From IMG/VR virus record IMGVR_UViG_3300012411_000438, positions 1 to 23,847 of that record: a stretch of 23,847 nucleotides of DNA, one strand, 5' to 3'. The notes under the pieces are model-generated. The model made no database searches. It worked only from the letters and a program-made list of their open reading frames with translations, and was not told where the DNA came from. Position 1 is the stretch's first letter. Each line of letters opens with the position of its first letter. The position numbers and the translations under genes were made by a program. This DNA is from a virus. This document shows, in pieces, positions 1 through 7,027 of this stretch.

Positions 1-100
1 AGGTTGGGATGCAGTAAACAAACAATGACCTAAAGAAACCTGTGGAGTAGAAATTACTTCACTGGTTTATTTGCATTGGATTTCTTTTGGGAGAATTCGC
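1..100 (+). other. Window edge and leader of the first gene
   Basis: No complete gene lies here. All three forward frames open at the window edge close quickly, at positions 17, 28 and 33, so a gene entering from the left must end in one of these, but the frame cannot be decided. The remainder is AT-rich and contains a purine-rich Shine-Dalgarno stretch (GGGAG, about 89-93) ahead of the ATG at 101. Confidence 0.4.
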
Positions 101-259
101 ATGATTACTTGGGCAGACATTCAAGCCGAGATTAAAGACGTACACGACCGGAAGATTCGTGAGGGCGAATTGAGAGCATCAGAAGCTGAACTCCAGAAAA
201 GGGAACTTCCTGGGTTTGGCTGTCGTTCCACCGTAAAGGGTGTAGAAGCCTGGAAGTAA
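101..259 (+). CDS. Small hypothetical protein (52 aa)
   Basis: An unrecognised, highly charged small protein that begins MITWADIQAEIKDVHDRK and is probably helical, with many Glu, Lys and Arg residues in its first 40 positions. The ATG at 101 is preferred over an upstream TTG at 71 because GGGAG lies at a good distance before it. It is followed immediately by a hairpin at 267-288, so its transcript may end or be processed there. No function can be given. Confidence 0.6.
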   Translation: MITWADIQAEIKDVHDRKIREGELRASEAELQKRELPGFGCRSTVKGVEAWK

Positions 260-266
260 ACATTTC

Positions 267-295
267 AGCGTAGAATAATATCTACGCTCTATTTT
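267..295 (+). terminator. Hairpin with short T-rich tail (possible terminator)
   Basis: AGCGTAGA at 267-274 and TCTACGCT at 281-288 are perfect 8-base inverted repeats around a 6-base ATAATA loop, followed by CTATTTT (289-295). This is the shape of a rho-independent terminator, although the stem is only half GC and the T run is short. It sits alone in the 46-base gap between the first two genes. The Shine-Dalgarno of the next gene (GGGAA) begins right after the T run, so it could instead be an mRNA-stability or translation-control hairpin. Confidence 0.5.
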
Positions 296-305
296 GGGAA
301 ACATC

Positions 306-1727
306 ATGCACGTCAAAGTAGAATATCTACAGTGCGAAGGCAATCTGTTCACCTTCGGAGTAACAACCTGTGGATACTCCCAAAAGTTTTTGTTCAGGTT
401 CCCCAAGTGGTTCCAGTTCTCCCACCAAGATGAACCTAGACTGTTTCTTCTAGTAGCTCCCACCGTTGCAAATCTTTTAGCTTACCAACCAACCAATTCA
501 CAGTTAGAAATAACTGGGATTGTTCAAAAAGACACTCAAGATGCTTTTGTTGAATTAGTTCAACTGATTTCTAACTCAATATCCCACCTTTTGGATAAAC
601 CATTTCAAGAAGTTTCAATATCCTGGAATATCAGACCAATTCCAAAGTTTAATCTTCTAGGACGTTCTAGTATTCTTATCCCAAAAAATACACTAGCTTA
701 TTTTTCTGGTGGGTCGGATAGTATGTTAACTCACTGTCTTTTGCGTTCACTTGGTGAAGACCCGATTCCATTTACTGCTACTCGTTCTTCTATTGCATGG
801 AATCGTGGGGGTCAGAAGCTGGTAGAAGAAAATGCTCAGAATTTGAATGTCAAACCAATTTATGTTTATAATACCGTAACTCACATGAAAAAAATTACTG
901 ATGCAGTTATCTCTAAAACATTAAATACTGTTCCAGAGAATTTAAAGTCTATACGTTTTGAATCATATGGAGACAAAAATTCATTTGTGCATAGATTATA
1001 TGGTCCTGTCCGTACAATGACAATGTTGCCAATGACAGCATTTATTGGTTCTAGATTTAGAGTCAGAAATATCTGTCCAGGTGAAGAATCCCACCAATTA
1101 ACAGAATACCTAGGACAAAACATACCAGATTGTGCTAACTATGAACAGCATTTTCAGTTTCACCAAATAATGTCTAAAATGTTATCATCCTGTAATTGGC
1201 CTATGTCTGTATGGAATCCAGCACCTAATTTAAGTGTATCATTCACTTGGCTTACTCTACATAGAAAATACTATCCAGAGTCAAAAATGATTTCTTCCTG
1301 TGAAACTGCTATTAACAGATGGTGCTACAGATGTGAAAAATGTTTCTTTGTCTACTTTCTATTTCAACTTCTCAGAATTCCCCCTGAAAACTATGGCTTT
1401 GACCCTGTGAAATTGGCAAATAGGCATCAATGGTTCCATCCTCCAATCAATCTAACTAACATTGCTGAAGATACATCGGTCTTTTCTCCCGGTGGTGGGG
1501 AGTGGGCTTGGTCTATTATGCGAATGAAACATAAAAAAATACATCCTATTATCGATAAATTTGTTAGAATACAAAAGTGGGATAACAGTGACGGAGCATA
1601 TGATTGGGAGCCAATCTTGATTAACGACGAAATTTTTATTGGAGTTCCCATTCAGCATCGTGAAAATGTCAAAAAATTGATGTCTGATATACAAACCATT
1701 GGAAATAAAGAAATGGCTAAACAATGA
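306..1727 (+). CDS. PP-loop ATP-pyrophosphatase-like protein with Cys4 site (MurL/QueC-like)
   Basis: A 473-residue protein with the ATP-binding PP-loop SGGSDS at residues 134-139, after a strand (AYF) as in the N-type ATP pyrophosphatase family, where the loop binds ATP so that a substrate carboxylate can be adenylated. Cysteines 332, 340, 343 and 346 form C-x7-C-x2-C-x2-C, the spacing of the zinc site of QueC. The overall length, the region before the Cys cluster and the hydrophobic helix after it (CFFVYF) look more like the larger MurL-type PP-loop proteins (MurL is a cell-wall precursor glutamate epimerase). I assign the superfamily, not the reaction. ATG 306 follows GGGAA; a TTG at 294 is less likely. 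The gene looks more AT-rich than its right-hand neighbours, suggesting separate acquisition. Its stop overlaps the next start (ATGA). Confidence 0.65.
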   Translation: MHVKVEYLQCEGNLFTFGVTTCGYSQKFLFRFPKWFQFSHQDEPRLFLLVAPTVANLLAYQPTNSQLEITGIVQKDTQDAFVELVQLISNSISHLLDKPFQEVSISWNIRPIPKFNLLGRSSILIPKNTLAYFSGGSDSMLTHCLLRSLGEDPIPFTATRSSIAWNRGGQKLVEENAQNLNVKPIYVYNTVTHMKKITDAVISKTLNTVPENLKSIRFESYGDKNSFVHRLYGPVRTMTMLPMTAFIGSRFRVRNICPGEESHQLTEYLGQNIPDCANYEQHFQFHQIMSKMLSSCNWPMSVWNPAPNLSVSFTWLTLHRKYYPESKMISSCETAINRWCYRCEKCFFVYFLFQLLRIPPENYGFDPVKLANRHQWFHPPINLTNIAEDTSVFSPGGGEWAWSIMRMKHKKIHPIIDKFVRIQKWDNSDGAYDWEPILINDEIFIGVPIQHRENVKKLMSDIQTIGNKEMAKQ

Positions 1728-2101
1728 AAACTCCAAAGTGGAAAACATTCTACCGAGATATTAAAATTGGGATTCCCACCACTACTGTCGTGGTGACTCT
1801 CAAAGTGTTCATTGTGGATGGTGGGGTGGTGAAACTGGAAAATCCGCCATTCTGCGAAGGTGGTAACTTCAAACGATATTCATTCATCCCGGATGGAGAA
1901 ATCTGGATTGATGGCAATATCTTCAAGAGCCAGTGGAATGCAATACTGGTTCATGAACTTCACGAAGCTGCATGGATGTTGTTTGGATATCAGTATAGTG
2001 AAGCACACCCCATTGCAGAAATAATCGAAACAATGTTCCGGCAATTGTCTCCCACCAAACAACAGGCGTTTCTGGATAAAATACACTATGAGGACGTCTG
2101 A
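1724..2101 (+). CDS. Zincin-like small phage protein (125 aa)
   Basis: The C-terminal half carries VHELHEAAW at residues 76-84, then YSEAHPIAEIIE (91-102). An HE..E block on a helix followed about 15 residues later by AH..A...E is a recurring pattern in small phage and bacterial proteins annotated as hypothetical or metallopeptidase-like. The strict HExxH signature is not met: the order is H-E-L-H-E. Metal binding by His77, Glu78, His80, Glu81 and His95 is possible but unproven. The N-terminal half is beta-rich, with a TTTVVVTLKV stretch. The gene overlaps both neighbours by 4 and 1 bases, so translation is probably coupled. No specific role is known. Confidence 0.65.
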   Translation: MKTPKWKTFYRDIKIGIPTTTVVVTLKVFIVDGGVVKLENPPFCEGGNFKRYSFIPDGEIWIDGNIFKSQWNAILVHELHEAAWMLFGYQYSEAHPIAEIIETMFRQLSPTKQQAFLDKIHYEDV

Positions 2102-2832
2102 TGAACATTCCAATTATTATTCCAAGCCGTGGTCGGTCCCAATTAGGGACAACATGGAACCTGTTTCCACAAGCTATCTTATACGTCCATGAATCCGAAT
2201 ATACTGAATATTCTCAAAATCTTCCCGAGAAAGTATTTGGAGTCCACAACCTAACCAATCTCGCTGCTATTCGTAATTCCATACTCAACCGATACCCAGT
2301 AGGGTCTTGGGTCATTTTGATGGACGATGACATTAAGAAAGTTGGCAAGTTTACTTGGAACGCTGAAACCAAGAAGGCCAAGTCTGTAAAAATGGAACCA
2401 GCAGATTGGTTGGCTGAATTTATTGGATGGATTGAAAAGGCAGACAAGCAGAAATATCATCTGGTCGGCCCTCATACCAGCAATCCACTTAATCACGATG
2501 GAAAACAATTCAAGATTTCCAAATTCATAGATACGGTTCTCATAGCCATAAAAATTCGTCCAGACCTCCGCTACGATGAAGTCTGCCAAATCAAGAATGG
2601 CATGGGTATCAATGCACTTGTTGTCAGCAAAGGATGGGGTTCTTTGCGTTTGGACTATCTCTGGAGAGAGTCTGACTACCACAAAATGTCTGGTGGTTGT
2701 CAGGGATACCGAACACCAGCAATGGAACAAGCTGCGTGTCAGTACCTTACCAAGAAATACCCCGGATTCTTCGTTGTAAAGCAAACTGAAAAAACCAACT
2801 GGGATTTGCGGTTTAGACCACCTAAGGGATAA
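2101..2832 (+). CDS. GT-A glycosyltransferase-like protein, TAGT family type
   Basis: The 243-residue protein opens with a strand and the motif IIIPSRGR (residues 5-12), then AILYVHESEYTEY (25-37), an arginine in AAIRNSIL (55-62), and VILMDDDI (71-78). The Asp triad at 75-77 is where GT-A glycosyltransferases bind the metal of a nucleotide sugar. This order matches my memory of the TET-associated glycosyltransferase (TAGT) family, which is predicted to put sugars on hydroxymethylated bases in phage DNA. No TET/JBP oxygenase is in the window, but a thymidylate-synthase-fold enzyme that could make a hydroxymethyl nucleotide lies at 22604-23440. The gene starts inside the previous stop codon. 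Acceptor and sugar are unknown; DNA as target is inferred. Confidence 0.65.
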   Translation: MNIPIIIPSRGRSQLGTTWNLFPQAILYVHESEYTEYSQNLPEKVFGVHNLTNLAAIRNSILNRYPVGSWVILMDDDIKKVGKFTWNAETKKAKSVKMEPADWLAEFIGWIEKADKQKYHLVGPHTSNPLNHDGKQFKISKFIDTVLIAIKIRPDLRYDEVCQIKNGMGINALVVSKGWGSLRLDYLWRESDYHKMSGGCQGYRTPAMEQAACQYLTKKYPGFFVVKQTEKTNWDLRFRPPKG

Positions 2833-2833
2833 C

Positions 2834-3025
2834 ATGGAAGCGCCCGACCCTATCATAGCAGCACAGTTCCGAGCAGAACATGGTCACAGATTGATTTGTG
2901 AAGTTCTATATGAAATACAAGAAATGATGATTGACCATGGAATAGAAGAGGAAGTTGTGGAAGAACTCATAGACGAAGCGGAACTGTATGCAACCAAAAT
3001 GGAAGATGGACTAAGAAGGAAATAA
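2834..3025 (+). CDS. Small acidic hypothetical protein (63 aa)
   Basis: An acidic, probably all-helical protein with Glu/Asp-rich stretches in its second half (EEEVVEELIDEAELY, residues 38-52). No motif is recognised. It fits exactly between the glycosyltransferase-like and HAD genes with one-base gaps, so it is very likely translated as part of the same message. Confidence 0.6.
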   Translation: MEAPDPIIAAQFRAEHGHRLICEVLYEIQEMMIDHGIEEEVVEELIDEAELYATKMEDGLRRK

Positions 3026-3026
3026 C

Positions 3027-3428
3027 ATGGTCGGTTATGATATGGACGGTGTTATTTGTGACCCTTCACCAGCAAGGCCCAAACCTTATTTCAAACAAAC
3101 TGGTGAAGAGCGCAAAGAGTTTGAACTGAACCTCATTCAGCATTATCTCACCGCCAGAAAGCGTACCGACCCTCTGGGAGAGTGGTGCGTTATCAGTGGA
3201 CGTTCTGAAAAGTACCTGCCCTATACTGTTAAATGGTTAGTCAGTAAGGAATTGCATCCAACTGGTATTTACTTGCGTCCAAAAGAACTTCCTAAGACCA
3301 GAGAGTCTATGATTGAACATAAGGCTTTCTGGTGTCAGGAACTAAAACTAGAAGTTTTCTACGACGATGATGAAAAGATAGTCAAAGCATTGACCGCATT
3401 GGGTATTTATACAGTATTGGTGAAATAA
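3027..3428 (+). CDS. HAD-superfamily phosphatase (133 aa)
   Basis: All four haloacid-dehalogenase motifs are visible: DMDGV with nucleophile Asp5 and Asp7, Ser57 in VISGR, Lys99 in EHKAFW, and the Asp cluster YDDDEK (113-115) for Mg2+. The short cap region and length resemble the small phage HAD proteins related to polynucleotide-kinase 3'-phosphatase domains and to 5'(3')-nucleotidases. The substrate cannot be read from sequence; a nucleotide or DNA 3'-phosphate is plausible given the replication context. The gene ends one base into the start of the next (TAATG). Confidence 0.75.
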   Translation: MVGYDMDGVICDPSPARPKPYFKQTGEERKEFELNLIQHYLTARKRTDPLGEWCVISGRSEKYLPYTVKWLVSKELHPTGIYLRPKELPKTRESMIEHKAFWCQELKLEVFYDDDEKIVKALTALGIYTVLVK

Positions 3429-4234
3429 TGCCAGCAATTTTAGTTCCGAAGAACAAAACTGCTCCTCCGGAAGCGTGGAGAGACGTGAATGACTATATGC
3501 AAACTTGCAATGAACTAGCCAAACAGGACATTGTGGCCTTGTTTCACTTTCAGAGAAAAATGCACTATACTCTGTTTGGAGAAAACTTAGACCACAATAC
3601 GCCTCTTGTTTTGGTACATAGTCGAATCATGCTCAAGTTACAACATGATGGGTTTGAGGAAACTGGTGTAGTGAATCTCTTGTCAGCGAAATTCATGCAA
3701 GATTATCGAGCAGCTATGACATTGGGAACAACTTTGCAGGGCTTTCACCCAGATACGTTTAATACGATGAAATTGGTTTATGAAGCTGAAACAGAAGAAG
3801 AACACGAATTATTTTACGGACATGAAGAAAGTCAAGTTTCTGAAATCATGTCTCAAAAACGGGAAGCAAACCGTAACGCTAGAAAGCTTCTAATTAAGTT
3901 GCTTTTGGAAAACAATATCAAGCAGTTCTGTGACGAAGAATTACAAAAGCTCATTTTTCAATCCGAACCTATGGCATCGAAGTTTCGGGATTTAAGTCAG
4001 ATATCTAGATGGCGTGGTAAGTTGAATCGTGGGAGTGTAAAAGATGTTGAACAACCAGAAGAAAAAATCAAACAATATCGTAAAGTCGTGCATGACTGGT
4101 ATCCGCAGTTTGTTGAAGAAAAACTGCAACCTAGTCTGGAAGAAGCAATGGCAGAAGTTGCCAGACTCAAAGATAGGCTCGAATCCGAGTCCGAAGAATC
4201 AGACAATTCAGAAGGAGACGAAGATGAGGCTTGA
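3428..4234 (+). CDS. Hypothetical protein with acidic tail (268 aa)
   Basis: Unrecognised. It is largely helical by composition, with a Lys/Arg-rich middle (about residues 140-200) and a strongly acidic C-terminal tail of Glu, Asp and Ser (about 250-268), a tail type often seen on DNA-mimic or protein-interaction regions. Its first codons encode MPAILVPK, nearly the same as the start of the unrelated nuclease at 8116; see the findings. It overlaps the next gene by 11 bases. Confidence 0.65.
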   Translation: MPAILVPKNKTAPPEAWRDVNDYMQTCNELAKQDIVALFHFQRKMHYTLFGENLDHNTPLVLVHSRIMLKLQHDGFEETGVVNLLSAKFMQDYRAAMTLGTTLQGFHPDTFNTMKLVYEAETEEEHELFYGHEESQVSEIMSQKREANRNARKLLIKLLLENNIKQFCDEELQKLIFQSEPMASKFRDLSQISRWRGKLNRGSVKDVEQPEEKIKQYRKVVHDWYPQFVEEKLQPSLEEAMAEVARLKDRLESESEESDNSEGDEDEA

Positions 4235-4457
4235 GCATTTTAGGTGTGGTCGGTGCTTGGCAAGTGGTCGTGGTGAGCCGATTCACGTGAAGCAGGAGCC
4301 AAAGGTGAAATTGTGTTCCGAGAAGTGTGTTCTCGACTATCTGGAGAAATACTTCCCAGGAAAGCATAATGGTTTGGGTGACATTCTTTCCATGGAACAA
4401 GAAGAAAAGAAATTGGAAATGGAAGTTCGCGAGAGTATTCCTAGTGAGACTGAGTAA
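4224..4457 (+). CDS. Small zinc-finger-like protein (77 aa)
   Basis: Two cysteine pairs, CGRC near residue 8 and CSEKC near residue 30, are spaced like a zinc ribbon or treble-clef finger, followed by an amphipathic helix. The charged C-terminal half is rich in Glu and Lys. The ATG at 4224 is chosen because AAGGAG sits 7 bases upstream; the open frame extends further left but is then only a shadow of the previous gene. Likely a nucleic-acid or protein binding module; function unknown. Confidence 0.6.
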   Translation: MRLEHFRCGRCLASGRGEPIHVKQEPKVKLCSEKCVLDYLEKYFPGKHNGLGDILSMEQEEKKLEMEVRESIPSETE

Positions 4458-4458
4458 C

Positions 4459-4596
4459 ATGATAAACAAAAAGTCTCATAAAAAGAACTATACTGTTACT
4501 GGGAGATTAGTCAGCACTAAACTGAATCTCCAAAACATTCCTATAAGAACTAAACTTGGTGAGAAACTTAGAAAGATATTCTGTAATGAAGCGTAG
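4459..4596 (+). CDS. Orphan fragment of family A DNA polymerase (45 aa ORF)
   Basis: The short frame contains TVTGRLVSTKLNLQNIPIRT (residues 12-31) followed by LGEKLRKIF. This is the hallmark segment just before motif A of bacterial DNA polymerase I, where the consensus is T-TGRL-S-xx-NLQNIP-R--G--IR-F. The first Ser of the usual SS and the usual Pro before NLQ are changed. The frame then stops, exactly before the catalytic Asp of motif A would appear, and no other polymerase sequence flanks it. The window's real polymerase (11744-13594) differs strongly in this segment, so this is not a recent copy of it. It starts two bases after the previous stop with only a weak Shine-Dalgarno and overlaps the helicase start by 11 bases. 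It may be a relic of a replaced polymerase or a small protein built on this segment. Confidence 0.55.
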   Translation: MINKKSHKKNYTVTGRLVSTKLNLQNIPIRTKLGEKLRKIFCNEA

Positions 4597-5941
4597 ATGC
4601 TGGCTGCATCAGTTCAATACATTTCCGTACACCAGAACACATCGCCATTTCGCGTTGTTCATGGAGATGCGTCTCGGGAAGAATCTAGTAGTTATTCGCA
4701 GGGTGGCTCTTTATAAGCCACTCAGCAAACGACAAGGTATCAAAGTGTTGGTCGTTTGCCCCAGTAGTGCGTTCTTGGGTTGGTCCGATGACTTGAAGTT
4801 AGAAGGAATACGTCCGAATTACCTTACTGGTAGTCGGGCTGAAAGGTTAGAGGTTCTTGGAGATAATGATGCCAACTGGTTTCTTATCAACAAAGAGGGT
4901 TGGAAGTATCTCCCAGAAATTGCAGACCCCAGTTACATCAATTGGGACGTGGTGTGTGTTGATGAAAGTACCTGTATTCGCAATCCCCAAGCAAAAATCA
5001 CAAAGTTCTTTCTTAAGAACTTTAGAGACGTTCCACATAGAATCATACTTACTGGAACACCCAATCCTGAATCACATTTGGAATTCTGGTCTCAAATGGC
5101 TTTCCTTGATGGTGGGTTTCTTGGCTGCAAGAACTATTGGGATTTCCGAGCCAAATACTTCGAGCCGGAACCATTTGGATTTGGATGGGTTCCAAAACCA
5201 GGAACATTATCTCTTATCAATGTAGCATTGAAGAAAAGGTGTTATATCTTGAAGCGTACTGATGCTGGAGTGGAAAAGCACGTTGTCCCAGAAAAGCGGG
5301 TTATTGAAATGCCCAAGCATATCCGAGAACTATACGACAAGATAGAGAACGAATATGCCATTTCAGATACCGTTTCAACCAAGTGGGCTATAACCAAACA
5401 CACATGGCTGAGACAACTTTGTTGTGGATTCTGCGAAGATAAGTTGGTTTGGGACGCTAAGGTTCAAGAATTGAAAGAACTACTTACTGGGGAATTGGCT
5501 GGTGAACAAGTCGTGGTTTGGTTCCCATTCAACCCACCTTTGTTCGAGTGTGAACACCAGTTGCGTGAAGCAAAAATCTCATGCGCTGTTATCTGGGGTG
5601 GTGTTGAAGTACAACAGCGAATGGAAATAACACGTCAGTTCAGATTGAAGAATTACAGGGTGCTTCTGATTCAAGTTGCAGTAGGTGATGGTGGACAGGG
5701 GTTAGACCTGTCCTGTTGCGATACGGCTATTTACTATGGTGAACCCGATTCAAGATTGCATAGTGACCAAAGCAAGGATAGAATCATCAAAGCCGATAAA
5801 GACACTTCCCTGTTGCATATCTTCCTCATGGCTAAGAATACTGTTGACGAGGATGTGCATGAAGCCCTAGCCGAAAAGCGCAGCAATTCGAACATGGCGA
5901 CGCGATTAAAGGAATTGGCTATGAAAAGGAGAGCGTCATGA
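4586..5941 (+). CDS. SNF2-family (SF2) helicase/ATPase
   Basis: A 451-residue DNA translocase-like ATPase. Motif I is EMRLGKN (residues 27-33), motif Ia VLVVCPSSAFLGW, motif II DEST (126-129), motif III LTGTP (155-159), and the C-terminal lobe has GGQGLDLSCCD and the motif VI region DQSKDRIIK. SNF2-like phage proteins of this length act on replication forks or recombination intermediates. Two deviations stand out: the motif I Thr/Ser is Asn33, and the usual Arg finger of motif VI reads Ile in DRIIK. ATG 4586 is chosen because the earlier GTG at 4556 lies well within the preceding frame. It overlaps the next gene by 4 bases. Confidence 0.85.
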   Translation: MKRRCWLHQFNTFPYTRTHRHFALFMEMRLGKNLVVIRRVALYKPLSKRQGIKVLVVCPSSAFLGWSDDLKLEGIRPNYLTGSRAERLEVLGDNDANWFLINKEGWKYLPEIADPSYINWDVVCVDESTCIRNPQAKITKFFLKNFRDVPHRIILTGTPNPESHLEFWSQMAFLDGGFLGCKNYWDFRAKYFEPEPFGFGWVPKPGTLSLINVALKKRCYILKRTDAGVEKHVVPEKRVIEMPKHIRELYDKIENEYAISDTVSTKWAITKHTWLRQLCCGFCEDKLVWDAKVQELKELLTGELAGEQVVVWFPFNPPLFECEHQLREAKISCAVIWGGVEVQQRMEITRQFRLKNYRVLLIQVAVGDGGQGLDLSCCDTAIYYGEPDSRLHSDQSKDRIIKADKDTSLLHIFLMAKNTVDEDVHEALAEKRSNSNMATRLKELAMKRRAS

Positions 5942-6207
5942 TTGTCCACATTAACAACAAATCGTACCGAGTATCTTGGGATCATGACTACTTGGATTAC
6001 TTAGAAGACAAACAAACTCTATGCACTATAGAAGAATCCACCGATAACTGTGAATGGATGCCGCTTATTACTGGAGTAGCTTACTGTTCTTTGAAAGACC
6101 ACTACTGTAAGGAAACCGGTCGTAAGATTTTTATGACAAAAGCTATTGCCAAATTTCCGAAAGAAGTCCGTAAGTTAATCTGGAACGCTTATCGGAGCAG
6201 AAAGTGA
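5938..6207 (+). CDS. Hypothetical protein (89 aa)
   Basis: Unrecognised small protein with an N-terminal beta-like stretch (MIVHINNKSYRVSWD), an acidic middle, and a basic C-terminus (FPKEVRKLIWNAYRSRK). The tail resembles many small phage proteins with a conserved R.....W..YR ending, but no role is known. It starts in the ATGA overlap with the helicase stop and overlaps the next gene by 4 bases, so it is part of one coupled message. Confidence 0.65.
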   Translation: MIVHINNKSYRVSWDHDYLDYLEDKQTLCTIEESTDNCEWMPLITGVAYCSLKDHYCKETGRKIFMTKAIAKFPKEVRKLIWNAYRSRK

Positions 6208-6722
6208 ACATAGACAAGCTGTTCACACGCCCAGTTACTAACGTGCTCTTCGTAGACCCCGGTGTAAGCGGAACCGGATTGGCTACGTTTGATAGGATAC
6301 CCAGTACGCATCCACAGATTCTTCAATACAAAGTTCTCAAAGCGAAAGCATCTTTGGACTGGACTGAAAAGTGTGATAGTATCTGGAACAACTTTGAGAC
6401 ATATCTCATGGAAAGACCATTGAGGTTAATCGTAATGGAGTTTCCCGCATTGTGGTCTGGAAGTGGACTAAGTTATGCAAGCGCGGAAACCGGAGATTTG
6501 TTCAAACTTACATATATCATAGGTGGGTTTGGGCGCATAGCTCAACATGGGTATGTACCAATAGCGTTAGTTAGTCCACAGGAATGGAAAGGGAATCTCC
6601 CTAAGACGGTGATAGAGCAGAGGGTTCTCAAACACTACCCAGATACGTTTCCAGAAAATAAAGTCCCCAATCACGCATGTGATTCCATCGGAATGGGTTT
6701 AGCTGCGAATAGGATGCTGTGA
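6204..6722 (+). CDS. RuvC-like Holliday-junction resolvase / RNase H-fold nuclease
   Basis: The 172-residue protein has the RNase H-fold acidic set of RuvC: Asp18 in LFVDPGVSGTG, Glu79 in LIVMEFP, and His157 with Asp160 in NHACDSIGMGL. RuvC-type enzymes resolve four-way junctions by metal-dependent cuts; in phages they process recombination intermediates and branched DNA before packaging. The start is GTG at 6204 with CGGAG upstream, overlapping the previous stop (GTGA). The length matches bacterial RuvC. Some phage relatives act on other branched structures, so resolvase activity is the most likely rather than certain role. Confidence 0.8.
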   Translation: MNIDKLFTRPVTNVLFVDPGVSGTGLATFDRIPSTHPQILQYKVLKAKASLDWTEKCDSIWNNFETYLMERPLRLIVMEFPALWSGSGLSYASAETGDLFKLTYIIGGFGRIAQHGYVPIALVSPQEWKGNLPKTVIEQRVLKHYPDTFPENKVPNHACDSIGMGLAANRML

Positions 6723-7024
6723 TGAATGAACTACCAGACGCTAAGAAATCTATCATAATGGAACACCATTGGTCGGGATGGCCTGGAGCATACTGTCTGC
6801 ATTGTGGTCATGATGACCCAATGGAATACGCTATCGGGAATTGTTTATATGACCCATTTACCAAAGAATGGGCATCAGACCAAGATAAGGAAGATTTTGA
6901 AGCTGCCAACGCTTGTTTTGCTACTGAAGAAGCAATCCAGAAATGTCCACAATGTCAATCGAAGAAAGCTAAAATCACAAAGTCTCCACTTTGTAATAAT
7001 CCAAACTGTCCGGAGCATGGGTAA
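6722..7024 (+). CDS. Cys-rich hypothetical protein (100 aa)
   Basis: The protein carries an N-terminal CLHCGHDD element and a C-terminal CPQC plus CNNPNC arrangement, together looking like two incomplete zinc ribbons joined by an acidic helical linker. A start at ATG 6722 overlaps the preceding stop by one base; an in-frame GTG three bases earlier is possible. No function is recognised; metal binding is inferred from cysteine spacing only. Confidence 0.6.
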   Translation: MNELPDAKKSIIMEHHWSGWPGAYCLHCGHDDPMEYAIGNCLYDPFTKEWASDQDKEDFEAANACFATEEAIQKCPQCQSKKAKITKSPLCNNPNCPEHG

Positions 7025-7027
7025 ATT

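Noticed and set aside
2251-2856. A 201-codon minus-strand frame opposite the glycosyltransferase-like gene
   Set aside because: It has no recognisable motif or ribosome site, lies opposite a gene with clear GT-A motifs, and no other minus-strand gene exists in the window.
4596-4700. Continuation of the polymerase fragment past its stop codon in the same frame
   Set aside because: The following in-frame codons give MLAASVQYISV, with only a vague likeness to the region around motif A and no Asp at the catalytic place; the DNA is already explained by the helicase gene.
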